Shown: in pieces, positions 51,884 through 62,200 of the stretch
How the letters are laid out: every line of letters begins with the position of its first letter
Position numbering within the stretch: the stretch's first letter is position 1
Assembly: GCA_017255395.1 (NCBI GenBank)
Contig: JAFKDC010000010.1
Span: forward strand, 62,001 to 126,000
DNA from: Enemella evansiae
Lineage (GTDB): Bacteria; Pseudomonadota; Alphaproteobacteria; Rhodobacterales; Rhodobacteraceae
Direction of reading: 5' to 3'
Length of the DNA stretch: 64,000 bases
Translations under genes and position numbers: made by a program
The notes under the pieces: generated by a model
What the model saw: the letters and a program-made list of their open reading frames with translations, nothing else
Database searches by the model: none
Told to the model about the DNA's origin: nothing

Positions 51884-53911
51884 ATGCGCGATGCGCTCCT
51901 GAAAGCCCTGGCGCTTTCCACCGCGGCCACAAGCCCGGCGTTTGCCCAGGATGTCCCCTTCGAATCGAATGCGATCTTCCTTGGCACCTTGACGCTGGAA
52001 GGCGGCCCGCAGGTCTTCGGCGACAACCTCGGCGAAGAGGACGGCGTGCCCCTCGACGGCAGCGCGATCAACGACAAGACGATCTCGGCCAGCGACATCG
52101 AGCGCAAGAACCCGGTCGACCTGCAAGAGCTGTTCGCTTCTGTCCCGACGATCTCTGTTGGCAGCTCGATTCCGGCCTCGCAGAAGGTCTACGTGAACGG
52201 CGTCGAGGAAACCCGGCTGGGCGTGACCATCGACGGCGCGCGCCAGAACAACAAGGTCTTCCACCACGCGGCGACCAACCTGATCGACCCGGCGCTGCTG
52301 AAGTCGGTGCGGGTGGACCCCGGCGTCTCTCCGGCAGACGCGGGGCCGGGGGCGCTGGCGGGCACCATCGCCTTCGAGACCGTCGATGTGGCCGACCTGC
52401 TGGCCGAGGGCGACAACAGCGGCGGGCTGGTGAACCTCGAATACGACTCCAACGGGGGCACCGGCAGCGCGGGCAGCGCCGTCTACGGGCGCAGGAACGG
52501 CTTCGAGGCGCTGCTCTACCTCAAGCACGCCGAGGGCGACACCCGGCAGGACGGCGACGGCGACGACATCATCGGGTCCGGCACCAACCTCGACAGTGGG
52601 CTGGCCAAGCTGGCCTATCAGGCGCCCAGCGGCGACCGGCTGGAGTTTTCTTACGAGGTCGTGCGCGACGACGAGGCGCGCCCCTATCGCGGCAACATCG
52701 GCCGGATCATCGGCGGCAGGCCTGTGCCCGATACCCGGACCTACGAACTCGACCGCCGCAACGCGGTGCTGACCTACACCGACGAGACGCCCGAGGGCTG
52801 GTGGGACCCCAAGGTGCAACTGTCCTTCGCGCGCACCGAGATCGAGCTGCCCGAAGACGCGCAGCGCACCTTTGGCCGGACGCAAAGCCTGTCGGGCGTG
52901 TTCCAGAACACCTTTGCCGTGGCCAGCGGAACGGTCGTCGCCGGTGTCGATTTCTTCCGCGACGAGGGCGAGATGGACTATGTGTCCCACACCAACCCGG
53001 CGTGGAACGAGAACCCCGAGGAAAAGCTGCGCAACGTTGGCGTCTTCGCACAGGCCCGGCTGGAGCCGCTGGACGGGCTGCGCCTGTCCTTCGGCGCGCG
53101 CGCCGACTGGCGGGAACTGACCGGCGTCGATGGCTCGACCCATAAGGAGGACGGCGTCTCCGGCAACCTTGCGGTCGAATATGACGTCACCGATGCGGTC
53201 ACCGTCTCGGGCGGCTACTCGCACATCTGGGGCGGCATCGACCTTGCCGAGAACTTCATCATGAACTCCGGCTGGACCTATCCCTCGGGCGGCTTCGATC
53301 CGGTGACCGCCGACAATGCCTTTGTCGCGATGCGCGCGCAGGCGGGGGCCTGGACCTTCAACGCCAAGCTCTTCGAGACCAACATCGACAATGCCCGCAC
53401 CGCCAGCTACGGCGGCGGCCCGGCGCTGACCACCGACTTGGACACCCGTGGCTATGAGCTGGGCGTCGCCTATGGCTGGCAGGACGGGTTCGTCCGGCTG
53501 GGCTACGCCAATATCGAAAGCGACCTAGACGGGCGCGCCGCCGATTCCTACAGCGGCAATTACCTGACCATGCCGCTGGGCGAGGTGGTGACCCTCTCGG
53601 CGGTGCACAGCTTCCGCGATCTGGGCCTGCGCGTCGGCGGCGACGTCGAGCATGTGCTGGAGAACGCGCGCACCTATGACAGCACCACCGGCGGGCGCGG
53701 GCCGAAGATCCCCGGCTACACGGTCGCCAACGTCTTTGCCGAGTATACGCCGAAGAACATGGACAATCTCGTTTTTCGGGCCGAGGTTAACAACCTCTTC
53801 GACGAGACCTATGCGGCCCGCGCGACCTACGGGCAGGAATTCGCGGGTGAGGTAGAGCCGCTTTACGAGCCCGGCCGCTCGCTGCGGATTTCCGCCACCA
53901 TGCGGTTCTGA
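51884..53911 (+). CDS. TonB-dependent outer-membrane receptor
   Basis: A 675-residue outer-membrane receptor. A signal peptide (MRDALLKALALSTAATSPAF) is followed by an IFLGTLTLEGG stretch that may serve as the TonB box, then the plug domain (about residues 60-170, with VYVNGVEETRLGVTIDGARQ) and a 22-strand-type barrel ending in Phe (SLRISATMRF). The C-terminal part has the receptor motif FRAEVNNLFDETYAARATYG. The ligand (iron chelate, haem or other) cannot be told from sequence. No TonB/ExbBD genes are near. The start was chosen among ATGs at 51857, 51869 and 51884 for the signal peptide. Confidence 0.9.
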   Translation: MRDALLKALALSTAATSPAFAQDVPFESNAIFLGTLTLEGGPQVFGDNLGEEDGVPLDGSAINDKTISASDIERKNPVDLQELFASVPTISVGSSIPASQKVYVNGVEETRLGVTIDGARQNNKVFHHAATNLIDPALLKSVRVDPGVSPADAGPGALAGTIAFETVDVADLLAEGDNSGGLVNLEYDSNGGTGSAGSAVYGRRNGFEALLYLKHAEGDTRQDGDGDDIIGSGTNLDSGLAKLAYQAPSGDRLEFSYEVVRDDEARPYRGNIGRIIGGRPVPDTRTYELDRRNAVLTYTDETPEGWWDPKVQLSFARTEIELPEDAQRTFGRTQSLSGVFQNTFAVASGTVVAGVDFFRDEGEMDYVSHTNPAWNENPEEKLRNVGVFAQARLEPLDGLRLSFGARADWRELTGVDGSTHKEDGVSGNLAVEYDVTDAVTVSGGYSHIWGGIDLAENFIMNSGWTYPSGGFDPVTADNAFVAMRAQAGAWTFNAKLFETNIDNARTASYGGGPALTTDLDTRGYELGVAYGWQDGFVRLGYANIESDLDGRAADSYSGNYLTMPLGEVVTLSAVHSFRDLGLRVGGDVEHVLENARTYDSTTGGRGPKIPGYTVANVFAEYTPKNMDNLVFRAEVNNLFDETYAARATYGQEFAGEVEPLYEPGRSLRISATMRF

Positions 53912-53924
53912 CACCGGCTCCGAA

Positions 53925-53964
53925 GGGCCTTGCAAGCGGGGCGAAACCCGCTTGCACAAGGCCC
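53925..53964 (+). terminator. Long stem-loop between the TonB receptor and trigger factor genes
   Basis: GGGCCTTGCAAGCGGG (53925-53940) pairs with CCCGCTTGC and AAGGCCC (53947-53964), with two unpaired bases in one arm. It has no T-run. It may terminate the receptor transcript or act in the trigger-factor leader. Confidence 0.55.
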
Positions 53965-54042
53965 GTTCGGGCAATAGAAGATGCCAAATTCGTACTTCTG
54001 CGCCCCGCCTTCCGGGGCGCTCCGCAATTCTGAGGGATGAAC

Positions 54043-55368
54043 ATGCAGGTCACTGAGACGCTGAACGAAGGCCTCAAGCGCGGCTACGCCATCACGGTGA
54101 CGGCAGCAGAGCTTGAAGAGAAGGTCACCGAGAAACTGAAAGAAGCCCAGCCCGACATCGAGCTGAAGGGCTTTCGCAAGGGCAAGGTGCCTCTGCCGCT
54201 GCTGAAGAAGCAGTTCGGCCAGCGTCTGATGGGCGAGTCGATGCAGGAAGCCATCGACGGCGCCATGAACAAGCATTTCGAGGACAGCGGCGACCGCCCG
54301 GCGCTTCAGCCCGAGGTCAAGATGACCAACGAGGACTGGAAAGAAGGCGATGACGTCAAGGTCGAGATGACCTACGAGGCGCTGCCCGAGGTGCCCGAGC
54401 TGGACCTGACCGCGATCGAGGTAGAGAAGCTGGTGGTGAAAGCCGCTGACGCGGACGTCGACGAGGCGCTGGAGTCGCTGGCCAAGACCGCGCAGGAGTT
54501 CGAGGCCAAGGACGGCGCGTCCGAGGACGGCGATCAGGTTGTGATCGACTTCGTCGGCAAGGTCGATGGCGAGGCCTTCGAAGGCGGCGCGGCAGAGGAC
54601 TACCCGCTGGCGCTGGGCTCCGGTTCCTTCATCCCCGGCTTCGAAGAGCAGCTGGTCGGTGTGAAGGCCGGTGACGAGAAGGCCGTCGAGGTCAAGTTCC
54701 CCGAGGAATACGGCGCCGAGAACCTGGCGGGCAAGGACGCGGTCTTTGACGTGACCGTCAAAGAGGTCAAGGCGCCCAAGGCCGCCGAGATCGACGACGA
54801 GCTGGCGAAGAAATTCGGTGCCGAGGATCTCGATGCGCTGAAGGGCCAGATCCGTGAGCGTCTGGAAGCCGAGTATGCCGGTGCCGCACGTCAGGTGATG
54901 AAGCGCGGGATGCTGGACAAGCTGGACGGCATGGTGTCCTTCGACCTGCCGCCCTCGCTGGTCGAGGCCGAGGCCAAGCAGATTGCGCATCAGCTGTGGC
55001 ACGAGGAGAACCCCGAGGTTCAGGGCCACGACCACGGCGAGATCGAAGCCACGGACGAGCACAAGACGCTGGCCGAGCGCCGCGTGCGTCTTGGCCTGCT
55101 GCTGGCCGAGCTGGGCCAGAAGGCAGAGGTCGAAGTGACCGAGGCCGAAATGACCCAGGCGATCATGAGCCAGGCCCGCCAGTACCCGGGTCAGGAGCGT
55201 CAGTTCTTCGAATACGTCCGCCAGAACCCGGGCATGCAGCAGCAGCTGCGCGCGCCGATCTTCGAGGACAAGGTCATCGACCTGATCGCCGAGCAGGCGC
55301 AGGTGACCGAGAAGGAAATCTCGAAGGAAGAGCTTCAGACCGCTGTCGAGGCCCTGGACGAGGAATAA
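54043..55368 (+). CDS. tig: Trigger factor, ribosome-associated chaperone and peptidyl-prolyl isomerase
   Basis: A 441-residue chaperone. The ribosome-binding motif is in [13 protein letters not shown] (usual form GFRxGKxP, about residue 44). The FKBP-type isomerase domain (about 150-240) includes [20 protein letters not shown]. The C-terminal arm domain is helical and acidic (residues 250-441). Start ATG 54043 ([10 protein letters not shown]) has a GAGGG at the right distance; the ATG six bases upstream is also possible. It acts on nascent chains at the exit tunnel. It ends with a strong intrinsic terminator. Confidence 0.95.
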   Translation: MQVTETLNEGLKRGYAITVTAAELEEKVTEKLKEAQPDIELKGFRKGKVPLPLLKKQFGQRLMGESMQEAIDGAMNKHFEDSGDRPALQPEVKMTNEDWKEGDDVKVEMTYEALPEVPELDLTAIEVEKLVVKAADADVDEALESLAKTAQEFEAKDGASEDGDQVVIDFVGKVDGEAFEGGAAEDYPLALGSGSFIPGFEEQLVGVKAGDEKAVEVKFPEEYGAENLAGKDAVFDVTVKEVKAPKAAEIDDELAKKFGAEDLDALKGQIRERLEAEYAGAARQVMKRGMLDKLDGMVSFDLPPSLVEAEAKQIAHQLWHEENPEVQGHDHGEIEATDEHKTLAERRVRLGLLLAELGQKAEVEVTEAEMTQAIMSQARQYPGQERQFFEYVRQNPGMQQQLRAPIFEDKVIDLIAEQAQVTEKEISKEELQTAVEALDEE

Positions 55369-55435
55369 GCGGGTCACCCCGGTCGCACGGTCCCGCCGTG
55401 CGAGTGCGGGCGTCGCGATGACCATAGACACAACG

Positions 55436-55463
55436 AAAGGCCGCCCCCTCGGGCGGCCTTTTG
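55436..55463 (+). terminator. Intrinsic terminator after tig
   Basis: AAAGGCCGCCC pairs with GGGCGGCCTTT around a CCTC loop, followed by TTTT. This is a classical Rho-independent terminator 68 bases after the tig stop. Confidence 0.9.
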
Positions 55464-55578
55464 CGTTGGCGGGCCGGGCGGGTTGACGCCCCCGGATTGC
55501 TGGCGTGGTTTGCGCCGGGACAGTGTTGCGCGGGACGGGTGGCAGCGGCGTCGTGGCGCGGTGGCAGGGCCGGTCACC

Positions 55579-56940
55579 TTATTGCGCAATCGCGGTCCGG
55601 CGCGAAGCGGAGATCTGCCACTGCCCGCCGGTCGTGACGCCGTCGGTGACAAAGGTAGAGACGTCGCGCGACAGGGTCTGGCTGTTCTGGGTCAGCGCCT
55701 TCACGAGGTCGACGGTTTGCAGTGCCATGGCGGCGTTGCTCTGCGTCACCCGGTCGAGGTCGGCAAAGGCGGAGTTTATTTCCGACAGGGTGGTGGATTG
55801 TTCGTGCAGCCCGCTGGAAATCTGGCGCACGCTGTCGGTGATCATACCGACGCCGTCGAAGATCGTCGAAAGCTCCTGGCTGGCGCGCTGAACAAGATCC
55901 GCCCCGGTGCTTACGTGCTCCCCGCTTTCGGTGATCAGGGCCTTGATTTCCCGTGCGGACTCTGCGGATCGCTGGGCCAGTGCCCGCACCTCCGATGCGA
56001 CGACGGCAAAGCCACGCCCGGCATCGCCGGCGCGCGCGGCCTCGACCCCGGCGTTGAGCGACAGCAGGTTGGTCTGGAAGGCGATGTCGTCGATGACCGA
56101 GATGATCTGCGAGATCTGGTCCGAGGACTTCTCGATCCGGCCCATGGCCTGGATCACGTCTTCGACCACGCGGCCGCCGTCCTTTGCCGCGCTGCGGGTG
56201 TTCTCTGCCGTCTGGTCCGCACGTTTCGCGTTCTCGGCAGCAGAGGCGGCATTGGCGGTCAGTTCCTCGACGGCGGCGGCGGTCTGTTCCAGTGTCGCGG
56301 CCTGGGTTTCCGTCCGGTTCGAGAGGTTTTCGGCCGAACCGCGGATCTCGCTTCCAGAAGCCTCGATGGCGCCGGAGACCGTCTTGACGTTGCTGACCAG
56401 AGTGGCCAGTTGGGTTGCGGCGGCATTGAATGCCTCGACCATCACCTGGATGTCCTCGACGTCGCACGACGGGATACGATGCGCGAGGTTGCCTGTCTTC
56501 AACTCTTCCAGTCCCTCGGTGATGGTTGATATGGCGACGCGCCGGGCCGTGACGTCGCTGGCGACCTTCACGACCCGTTCCACCACGCCTTCGGCATTGC
56601 GGACCGGCGCATAGGTTGCCTGAATCCAGATTGTTTCCCCCGATTTCGTGATGCGGGCAAATTGCGAGGTGAAAGCCTTGCCACCGGCGAGATCCGTCCA
56701 GAAGTCCCGGTACGCGGCTGTCTGACGATAGTCTTCGTCGACGAAGATCGCGTGATTCTTCCCCAATACCTCGTCCAGCGTATAGCCCAGAGCCGCAAGA
56801 AAGTTCTCGTTGGCTGTCAGGATCGTCCCATCGGGCCTGAAGTGGATGACTGCCTGTGTTTCCTGCACCATCCGCAGCAGCGCCGCATCAGGATCGGTTT
56901 CGATTCCGGCGTGAGCCCTGCTTCGGGAAAACAGTTTCAT
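55579..56940 (-). CDS. Soluble methyl-accepting chemotaxis transducer with PAS domain
   Basis: A 453-residue cytoplasmic-looking transducer. The PAS domain (about residues 18-130) carries [21 protein letters not shown] short HAMP-like segment follows ([20 protein letters not shown]). The long signalling coiled coil contains the conserved hairpin tip [20 protein letters not shown] and [16 protein letters not shown]. No membrane helices are seen, so it is cytosolic, as are several Aer-like alphaproteobacterial receptors. The start ATG 56940 is chosen because upstream codons are unlike the family. Confidence 0.92.
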   Translation of the reverse strand: MKLFSRSRAHAGIETDPDAALLRMVQETQAVIHFRPDGTILTANENFLAALGYTLDEVLGKNHAIFVDEDYRQTAAYRDFWTDLAGGKAFTSQFARITKSGETIWIQATYAPVRNAEGVVERVVKVASDVTARRVAISTITEGLEELKTGNLAHRIPSCDVEDIQVMVEAFNAAATQLATLVSNVKTVSGAIEASGSEIRGSAENLSNRTETQAATLEQTAAAVEELTANAASAAENAKRADQTAENTRSAAKDGGRVVEDVIQAMGRIEKSSDQISQIISVIDDIAFQTNLLSLNAGVEAARAGDAGRGFAVVASEVRALAQRSAESAREIKALITESGEHVSTGADLVQRASQELSTIFDGVGMITDSVRQISSGLHEQSTTLSEINSAFADLDRVTQSNAAMALQTVDLVKALTQNSQTLSRDVSTFVTDGVTTGGQWQISASRRTAIAQ

Positions 56941-57131
56941 CGTCAGATCTGCCCTTCTGGCACTGTTGCGATTGGGCACAGTGCTAAGGCAAGAGAGTAA
57001 GCAGATTCCTAACAGGAACGATTTTTGAACCGTGGCGCATAAAGCTCCCGCGACTGGCGCATCTGCCAGCCGAACAGGAATAAGGCCGCGCAGCGGGTGC
57101 TGCACGGCCCTGTTTCGGGTTGGCTTACGGC

Positions 57132-58994
57132 TTAGCCGATGGCCTGACCGTCCTCGCGCCAGACCGAGATCACCGAAGAGCGCGGGATGCCGTCACCGTC
57201 CGGCCACGAGCCGCCCGGGTGCTGGATGCCCACGAAGGCCACCTTCTTGTCCGCCGACCAGCACAGTCCGGTGACTTCGGCGCCGTTGGGCGCGGTCAGG
57301 AAGCGGGCGATGTCGCCGGTTTCCGTGTTGCCCACCAGCATCTGGTTGTTGCCCTGACCGGCGAAATCGCCTTCGTTGCTGTCGTCGCCGTCGGTCTGGA
57401 TCCAGAGCATACCCTGCGTGTCGAAGGCCATGCCGTCCGGCGAGTTGAACATGTTGCCGGGGGTGACGTTGTCGGACCCGCCGTAGGCGTTGTCGTAGAC
57501 CGCCGGGTTGCCGGCCATGACATAGAGGTCCCAGGCGAAGGTCTCGGCGCCGTGGTCCTCGCCCTCGGGGCGCCAGCGCACGATCTGGCCGTAGTCGTTG
57601 GTTTCGCGCGGGTTGGCCGCGTTGACCGGCATGCCTTCGCTGCCGCGCTTGGAGTTGTTGGTGAGCGCGCAGTAGGCTTCGGACTTCAGCGGGTTCACGG
57701 CGATCCACTCGGGACGGTCCATGGTGGTGGCGCCGACCTTCGAGCCTGCCATGCGGGCGTGCACCAGAAGCTCGGCCAGTTCCATGCCGGTGGTCTCGGG
57801 CGTCAGGGCCAGCCATTCGCCGGTCATGTCGTCGTTGAACTTGGCCACATACAGCGTGCCGTCCGACAGCAGACCGTCGGTAGAGCCACCCTCGGTCCAG
57901 ACGCCGTTCGAGACGTAGCGATAGATGAACTCGCCGCGCTCGTCGTCGCCCATGTAGACCACGACGCGGCCGTCGGCGGCCTGCGTCATCGCGGCGTTCT
58001 CGTGCTTGAAGCGGCCCAGAGCGCTGTGCTTGACCGGGGTGCTGTCCGGGTTCGCCGGGTCGATCTCTGTGATCCAGCCGTGGCGGTTGGGCTCCATCGG
58101 CTCTTTCGACAGGTCATAGCGCTCGTCGAACTTTTCATAGGCGTAGCGGCCTTCGCCGCCGATGCCGTAGCGCTCGAAGCCCTCGGTCAGGGTGAACTCG
58201 CCGGTGGCGCCGAAGTAGCCGTTGAAGTTCTCTTCGCAGGTCAGGTAGGTGCCCCAGAGCGTCCGGCCCGAGCCGCAGTTGTTCATGGTGCCCTTGGGCG
58301 ACATGCCCTCGGGGTCGGCATTGGTCTTGACCAGATCAGACCCGGCGGCGGGGCCGTCCATGGTCATCTGGGTCTCATGGGTGATGCGGCGGTTGTAGGG
58401 GCTGTCGACGACGACGGCATAGCCTTCGCCCTGATCGGCCACTTCCATCACGGTCACGCCCTGCAGGTTCTTCAGCAGCACGACCTCGTCGGCGTTCTTG
58501 GGCATGCCTTCGCTGTCGGCGGGCAGGTTGATCTTGGGGTTCACGTACTCGGAGTTCACGGCGATCAGCTGCTTGCCGTCCACCTCGAACAGCTCCATGC
58601 CGTCGGTGTTCTCGCCGAAGACCTTGTCCGACATCTCGACCGACACGCCGGTCTCGGGCGAGAAGGCGCCCTCTGCCTCGGACCACAGGGCGTCGCCCCA
58701 GCGCACCAGCGGCTTCCACGCATAGCCTTCGGGGACGTGGATGTCGAAGTCGGTGGCGATGTCGATGGGGGTGAAGGCGAAACCGGCGGCCTGCGCGCGG
58801 GCCGAGGTGGCCGAGCCGAAGACGCCCGCGCCCATGGCCACGGCGCCAGAGCCGAAGGCCAGCACACCGCCCAGGAAACCGCGGCGCGAGATGGCGCGGT
58901 CTACGACGGCGTCGAAATCGTTTCCGGCAGGGCGGGGGTCGCGCAGTTCGTCGAACTCGTCCCAGGACAGGTCGATGAGATCGCTCTTTTTCAT
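57132..58994 (-). CDS. phoX: PhoX-family alkaline phosphatase (Tat-exported)
   Basis: A 620-residue protein. A twin-arginine signal with [20 protein letters not shown] lies around residues 33-52, so it is folded before export to the periplasm, as known for PhoX. The DUF839/PhoX beta-propeller follows; [34 protein letters not shown] and NPKINL-type metal-site segments are visible, together with [20 protein letters not shown]. PhoX binds iron and calcium and releases phosphate from organic esters. A Pho box lies upstream (59072-59100), indicating expression under phosphate starvation. Confidence 0.9.
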   Translation of the reverse strand: MKKSDLIDLSWDEFDELRDPRPAGNDFDAVVDRAISRRGFLGGVLAFGSGAVAMGAGVFGSATSARAQAAGFAFTPIDIATDFDIHVPEGYAWKPLVRWGDALWSEAEGAFSPETGVSVEMSDKVFGENTDGMELFEVDGKQLIAVNSEYVNPKINLPADSEGMPKNADEVVLLKNLQGVTVMEVADQGEGYAVVVDSPYNRRITHETQMTMDGPAAGSDLVKTNADPEGMSPKGTMNNCGSGRTLWGTYLTCEENFNGYFGATGEFTLTEGFERYGIGGEGRYAYEKFDERYDLSKEPMEPNRHGWITEIDPANPDSTPVKHSALGRFKHENAAMTQAADGRVVVYMGDDERGEFIYRYVSNGVWTEGGSTDGLLSDGTLYVAKFNDDMTGEWLALTPETTGMELAELLVHARMAGSKVGATTMDRPEWIAVNPLKSEAYCALTNNSKRGSEGMPVNAANPRETNDYGQIVRWRPEGEDHGAETFAWDLYVMAGNPAVYDNAYGGSDNVTPGNMFNSPDGMAFDTQGMLWIQTDGDDSNEGDFAGQGNNQMLVGNTETGDIARFLTAPNGAEVTGLCWSADKKVAFVGIQHPGGSWPDGDGIPRSSVISVWREDGQAIG

Positions 58995-59071
58995 GGCTGG
59001 CCTCTCTGGCTTGCAAATCGGTCGGCCTGCCGGGAATCGGCGGGCCTCGGGCGCGAAACTGGGGGCGAAGT

Positions 59072-59100
59072 GTAACGGCTGGGCGACGGTTGCGTGACGG
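59072..59100 (-). promoter_or_regulatory. Pho box with three repeated half-sites upstream of phoX
   Basis: On the minus strand three 7-mers, CCGTCAC, CCGTCGC and CCGTTAC, are spaced by exactly four bases, giving the 11-bp helical repeat of PhoB operators (typical CTGTCAT/C). The block ends 78 bases upstream of the phoX start. It is a good match in spacing and sequence to PhoB sites, although the second base is C rather than T. Confidence 0.75.
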
Positions 59101-59140
59101 TTTCCTTGCGCGGCTGAAAAGGTGTCAATGAATTGATATT

Positions 59141-59174
59141 AAAATAAAAAACCGCGCCGGGGTGCGGCGCGGTT
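59141..59174 (-). terminator. Intrinsic terminator of the rpsF-rpsR-rplI operon
   Basis: On the minus strand AACCGCGCC pairs with GGCGCGGTT around a seven-base loop and is followed by TTTTTATTTT. It lies about 30 bases after the rplI stop, and there is no other gene before phoX, which reads the same way. Confidence 0.92.
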
Positions 59175-59203
59175 CAATGTTCGGGTGCCTGTGCGGCGAG
59201 GGA

Positions 59204-59836
59204 TTACACCTCGTCGCGCGGGTCCTCGGAGCCCTCTTCGGCACGCGGTGCCGGGGCATCGTCGCCGAAGTCGTCATTGGCGGCGCCGCCCATGTCGTCG
59301 AACAGCTGGCTGACCTCGAATTCGGCGGCTGCCTCTTCCTCGGCGGCCAGGTCCTGGATGGACTTGCCGGCTTCCTGAAGCTCGGCCTCTTCGGGCGAGC
59401 GTGCGACGTTCAGCGTGACCACGCACATGACTTCGGGGTGCAGGTGCACCTCGATGTCGTGCAGACCCAGTTCCTTGATCGGCTGACGGATCAGGACCTG
59501 CTTGCGGTCGATCGAGAAGCCCTCGGCGGTGGCCACTTCGGATGCGTCACGGGTGGTGACGGAGCCGTAGAGGTTGCCGCCGTCGGACGCCTGGCGAATC
59601 ACGACGAACTTCTGGCCGTCGAGACGCTCTGCCAGTTTCTCGGCTTCTGCCTTGGTTTCGAGGTTGCGCGCCTCGAGCTGGGCTTTCTGCTCTTCGAAGG
59701 AGGCGATGTTCTCTTTCGAGGCGGTCAGCGCCTTGCCCTGCAGCAGCAGGTAGTTGCGCGCATAGCCCGGCTTGACGGAGACGACGTCGCCCATCTGGCC
59801 CAGCTTGGCCACGCGTTCGAGAAGGATAACTTGCAT
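59204..59836 (-). CDS. rplI: 50S ribosomal protein L9
   Basis: A 210-residue L9. The N-terminal domain [20 protein letters not shown] and [17 protein letters not shown] matches the rRNA-binding part of L9. The central helix (about 40-75) and the C-terminal domain follow. The tail is longer than in E. coli L9 and very acidic (residues 150-210), a common feature of alphaproteobacterial L9. It is the last gene of rpsF-rpsR-rplI and has a strong terminator 30 bases downstream. Confidence 0.95.
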   Translation of the reverse strand: MQVILLERVAKLGQMGDVVSVKPGYARNYLLLQGKALTASKENIASFEEQKAQLEARNLETKAEAEKLAERLDGQKFVVIRQASDGGNLYGSVTTRDASEVATAEGFSIDRKQVLIRQPIKELGLHDIEVHLHPEVMCVVTLNVARSPEEAELQEAGKSIQDLAAEEEAAAEFEVSQLFDDMGGAANDDFGDDAPAPRAEEGSEDPRDEV

Positions 59837-59848
59837 GTCGCTCTCTCC

Positions 59849-60076
59849 TTACTTCACGGCGTAGGGCAGCAGGGCGAGGAAGCGGGCGCGCTTGATGGCA
59901 CGGGCCAGCTCACGCTGCTTCTTGGCCGAGACGGCGGTGATGCGCGACGGCACGATCTTGCCGCGCTCGGACACGTAACGCTGCAGCAGCTTGGTGTCCT
60001 TGTAGTCGATCTTGGGCGCATTGTCTCCCGAGAAGGGGCAGACCTTGCGGCGGCGGAAAAACGGTTTTGCAGCCAT
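59849..60076 (-). CDS. rpsR: 30S ribosomal protein S18
   Basis: A 75-residue S18. The signature [16 protein letters not shown] and [19 protein letters not shown] are diagnostic. It forms a heterodimer with S6 on 16S rRNA. It lies between rpsF and rplI, 22 bases after rpsF and 12 bases before rplI. Confidence 0.97.
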   Translation of the reverse strand: MAAKPFFRRRKVCPFSGDNAPKIDYKDTKLLQRYVSERGKIVPSRITAVSAKKQRELARAIKRARFLALLPYAVK

Positions 60077-60098
60077 GGTTTAACTCCTTGTTTCGGGA

Positions 60099-60470
60099 TC
60101 AGTCGCGGGGACGGCGCTCGCGGCGGTCGCCACGGTCACCGCGCTCGTCGCGCTTCTGCATCTGGATCGACGGACCTTCGGCGTGTTCGTCGACCTTGAT
60201 GGTCAGGACGCGCATCACGTCGTCGTGCAGGCGCATCAGGCGCTCCATCTCCTGAACCGCGTCCGAGGAGGCGTCGGTCCGAAGGAAGGCGTAGTGGCCC
60301 TTGCGGTTCTTGTTGATCTTGTAGGCCATGGTCTTGACGCCCCAGTACTCGGACTCGACGACCTTGCCGCCGTTGTCGGAGAGGACGGTCGAGAAGTGTT
60401 CGACGAGACCTTCGGCCTGCGCGTTGGACAGGTCCTGACGCGAGATAAAGACATGCTCGTAAAGCGGCAT
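60099..60470 (-). CDS. rpsF: 30S ribosomal protein S6
   Basis: A 123-residue S6. It begins MPLYEHVFISRQDLSNAQAE, and GKVVESEYWGVKTMAYKINK is the conserved strand-loop-strand. The C-terminus is a charged, repetitive Arg/Asp tail typical of alphaproteobacterial S6. It is the first gene of the rpsF-rpsR-rplI operon. Start 60470 is set by conservation; a longer frame upstream is not S6. Confidence 0.96.
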   Translation of the reverse strand: MPLYEHVFISRQDLSNAQAEGLVEHFSTVLSDNGGKVVESEYWGVKTMAYKINKNRKGHYAFLRTDASSDAVQEMERLMRLHDDVMRVLTIKVDEHAEGPSIQMQKRDERGDRGDRRERRPRD

Positions 60471-60580
60471 GTGCACTCCATTTCTGTCATGGCGCATTTC
60501 AAAGGGCAGGGGCCTTGGCCTCTCGCTCCCTGCCCACGAGAGACTGCGCGGGATGAATACGTCTTGCGAGAGGAAGGCCC

Positions 60581-60608
60581 CATATACACGGATAAGCGGG
60601 TTTCGCAA
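60581..60608 (-). promoter_or_regulatory. Sigma-70-like promoter of the rpsF operon
   Basis: On the minus strand TTGCGA (60608-60603) and TATATG (60586-60581) are separated by 16 bases, about 110 bases before the rpsF start. It is a fair housekeeping promoter. A long leader remains, in which S6:S18 autoregulation is known for other bacteria. Confidence 0.45.
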
Positions 60609-60711
60609 GGGTTCGCTGCGGCGCCGCAGCAATTCCCGGAAGGCGCCGCATTGCTGTCCACTTGTGCCGGGACACTGCGGGCACGACCGCCAGGACCCTG
60701 CAGGAGAGACC

Positions 60712-61002
60712 ATGACCGCAACCGCACCCCAGACAGACCGGGCGCCCCGGGCCGATTCCCACCGCGCCCCGAATTTTCTGGTGCGTGTCCTTCTGACGGT
60801 GCTGGGCGGCGCCCTGACGCTGGCGGCCTTCGGGCTGTGGCTTGTGCCGGTCTCGGCCGGGATGCCGATGCTGTCGCTGATGAAACTGGGCGTCTCTCTG
60901 GTCATGCTGATCGCGGGGATGTGTTTCGTGGTCGTCGGACGCGGACCGAGAGGCCGATCCGGCTCCGGCTTTGTCTTCGGGAAGGGACCGTCGCGCCCCT
61001 GA
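60712..61002 (+). CDS. Small two-segment membrane protein, unknown function
   Basis: A 96-residue protein with two hydrophobic segments (about residues 24-46 and 54-73), a proline-rich N-terminus (TAPQTDRAPRADSHRAP) and a basic Gly/Arg tail. The ATG at 60712 is preceded by CAGGAGAGA, a good ribosome site. It lies between rpsF and fabD, and no family is recognised. The 240 bases after it (61003-61248) hold no gene. Confidence 0.65.
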   Translation: MTATAPQTDRAPRADSHRAPNFLVRVLLTVLGGALTLAAFGLWLVPVSAGMPMLSLMKLGVSLVMLIAGMCFVVVGRGPRGRSGSGFVFGKGPSRP

Positions 61003-61248
61003 GATACGCTGTCTCCCCGGTGTCCCTCGCGGCGATCCCGGGCGGGCGCCCGAGCCGCGTTTCGTGCCGTGACAGGCGGAACGCCCGCAGGCGCGTGACC
61101 CGTCGTACCGCGCCCTGACAGGCGGCTCGCCGGGCGCGTTGCACGCAGGGATCACGTGACCGTCCGGCTCAGGCGAAGATTGCGGAAGCGCCGTCCGCCT
61201 TGTAAGGGCTTGTCTCCAACAAGATCGGCGTTACGCAAGGAGAGGGTC

Positions 61249-62190
61249 ATGAGCCGCGCATTCATCTTCCCCGGACAGGGGGCACAGGCCATCGGCATGG
61301 GCCGCGATCTGGCCGAGGCCTACCCCGCCGCGCGTGCGGTCTTTGACGAGGTCGACGAGGCATTGGGCGAAAGCCTTTCTGCCCTGATCTGGGAAGGCGA
61401 CGCCGAGACCCTGACCCTGACGCAGAACGCGCAGCCCGCGCTTATGGCGACCTCGCTGGCGGCGATGCGCGCGCTCGAGGCCGAGGGCGTGACGATCGGG
61501 GCGGCTGCCTTCGTGGCGGGGCACTCGCTGGGCGAATACTCGGCCCTGACGGCGGCGGGCAGCCTGACCCTGGCGGATGCGGCCCGGCTTCTGCGGCTGC
61601 GCGGCAAGGCCATGCAAGAGGCGGTGCCGGTGGGCGAGGGCGCCATGGCGGCGGTTCTGGGGCTCGACCTTGCAGCGGTGCGCAAACTGGTGGCCGAGGC
61701 CGCAGAGGGCGAGGTGCTTGCGGCGGCCAATGACAACGACCCGGCGCAGGTGGTGATTTCCGGCGCGAAGGCGGCGGTGGAACGCGCGGCGGCGCTGGCC
61801 AAGGAGGCCGGGGCCAAGCGGGCGCTGATGCTGCCGGTCAGCGCGCCCTTCCACTGCGCGCTGATGGCCCCGGCGGCCCGCGTCATGGCCGAAGCGCTGG
61901 ACGACGTGCATATCGCGGCGCCCGCGGTGCCCCTGGTGGCCAATGTGACCGCCGACCGGGTAACGGACGAGGCGACGATCCGCTCTCTGTTGGTCGAGCA
62001 GGTCTGCGGCGCGGTGCGCTGGCGCGAGTCGGTGGCCTTCATGGTCGGGCAGGGGGTGACCGAGTTCTGGGAAATCGGCGCCGGCAAGGCGCTGTCGGGC
62101 ATGGTGCGCCGAATCCACAAGGAGGCTTCGGTGCAGGCGGTCGGCACGGCCGCCGACGTGACGGCTGCGGCCCGGAGCCTGACGGCATGA
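61249..62190 (+). CDS. fabD: Malonyl-CoA:ACP transacylase FabD
   Basis: A 313-residue enzyme that moves the malonyl group from CoA to ACP. FIFPGQGAQAIGMG is the N-terminal motif; the nucleophile is the Ser in AGHSLGEYSALTA (about residue 91). SAPFHCALM includes the catalytic His and EIGAGKALSGMVRR is the conserved C-terminal block. Start ATG 61249 (MSRAFIFP) follows AAGGAGAGG. It heads the fabD-fabG-acpP set but is separated from fabG by a structured 92-bp gap. Confidence 0.95.
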   Translation: MSRAFIFPGQGAQAIGMGRDLAEAYPAARAVFDEVDEALGESLSALIWEGDAETLTLTQNAQPALMATSLAAMRALEAEGVTIGAAAFVAGHSLGEYSALTAAGSLTLADAARLLRLRGKAMQEAVPVGEGAMAAVLGLDLAAVRKLVAEAAEGEVLAAANDNDPAQVVISGAKAAVERAAALAKEAGAKRALMLPVSAPFHCALMAPAARVMAEALDDVHIAAPAVPLVANVTADRVTDEATIRSLLVEQVCGAVRWRESVAFMVGQGVTEFWEIGAGKALSGMVRRIHKEASVQAVGTAADVTAAARSLTA

Positions 62191-62200
62191 CACAGGATAG

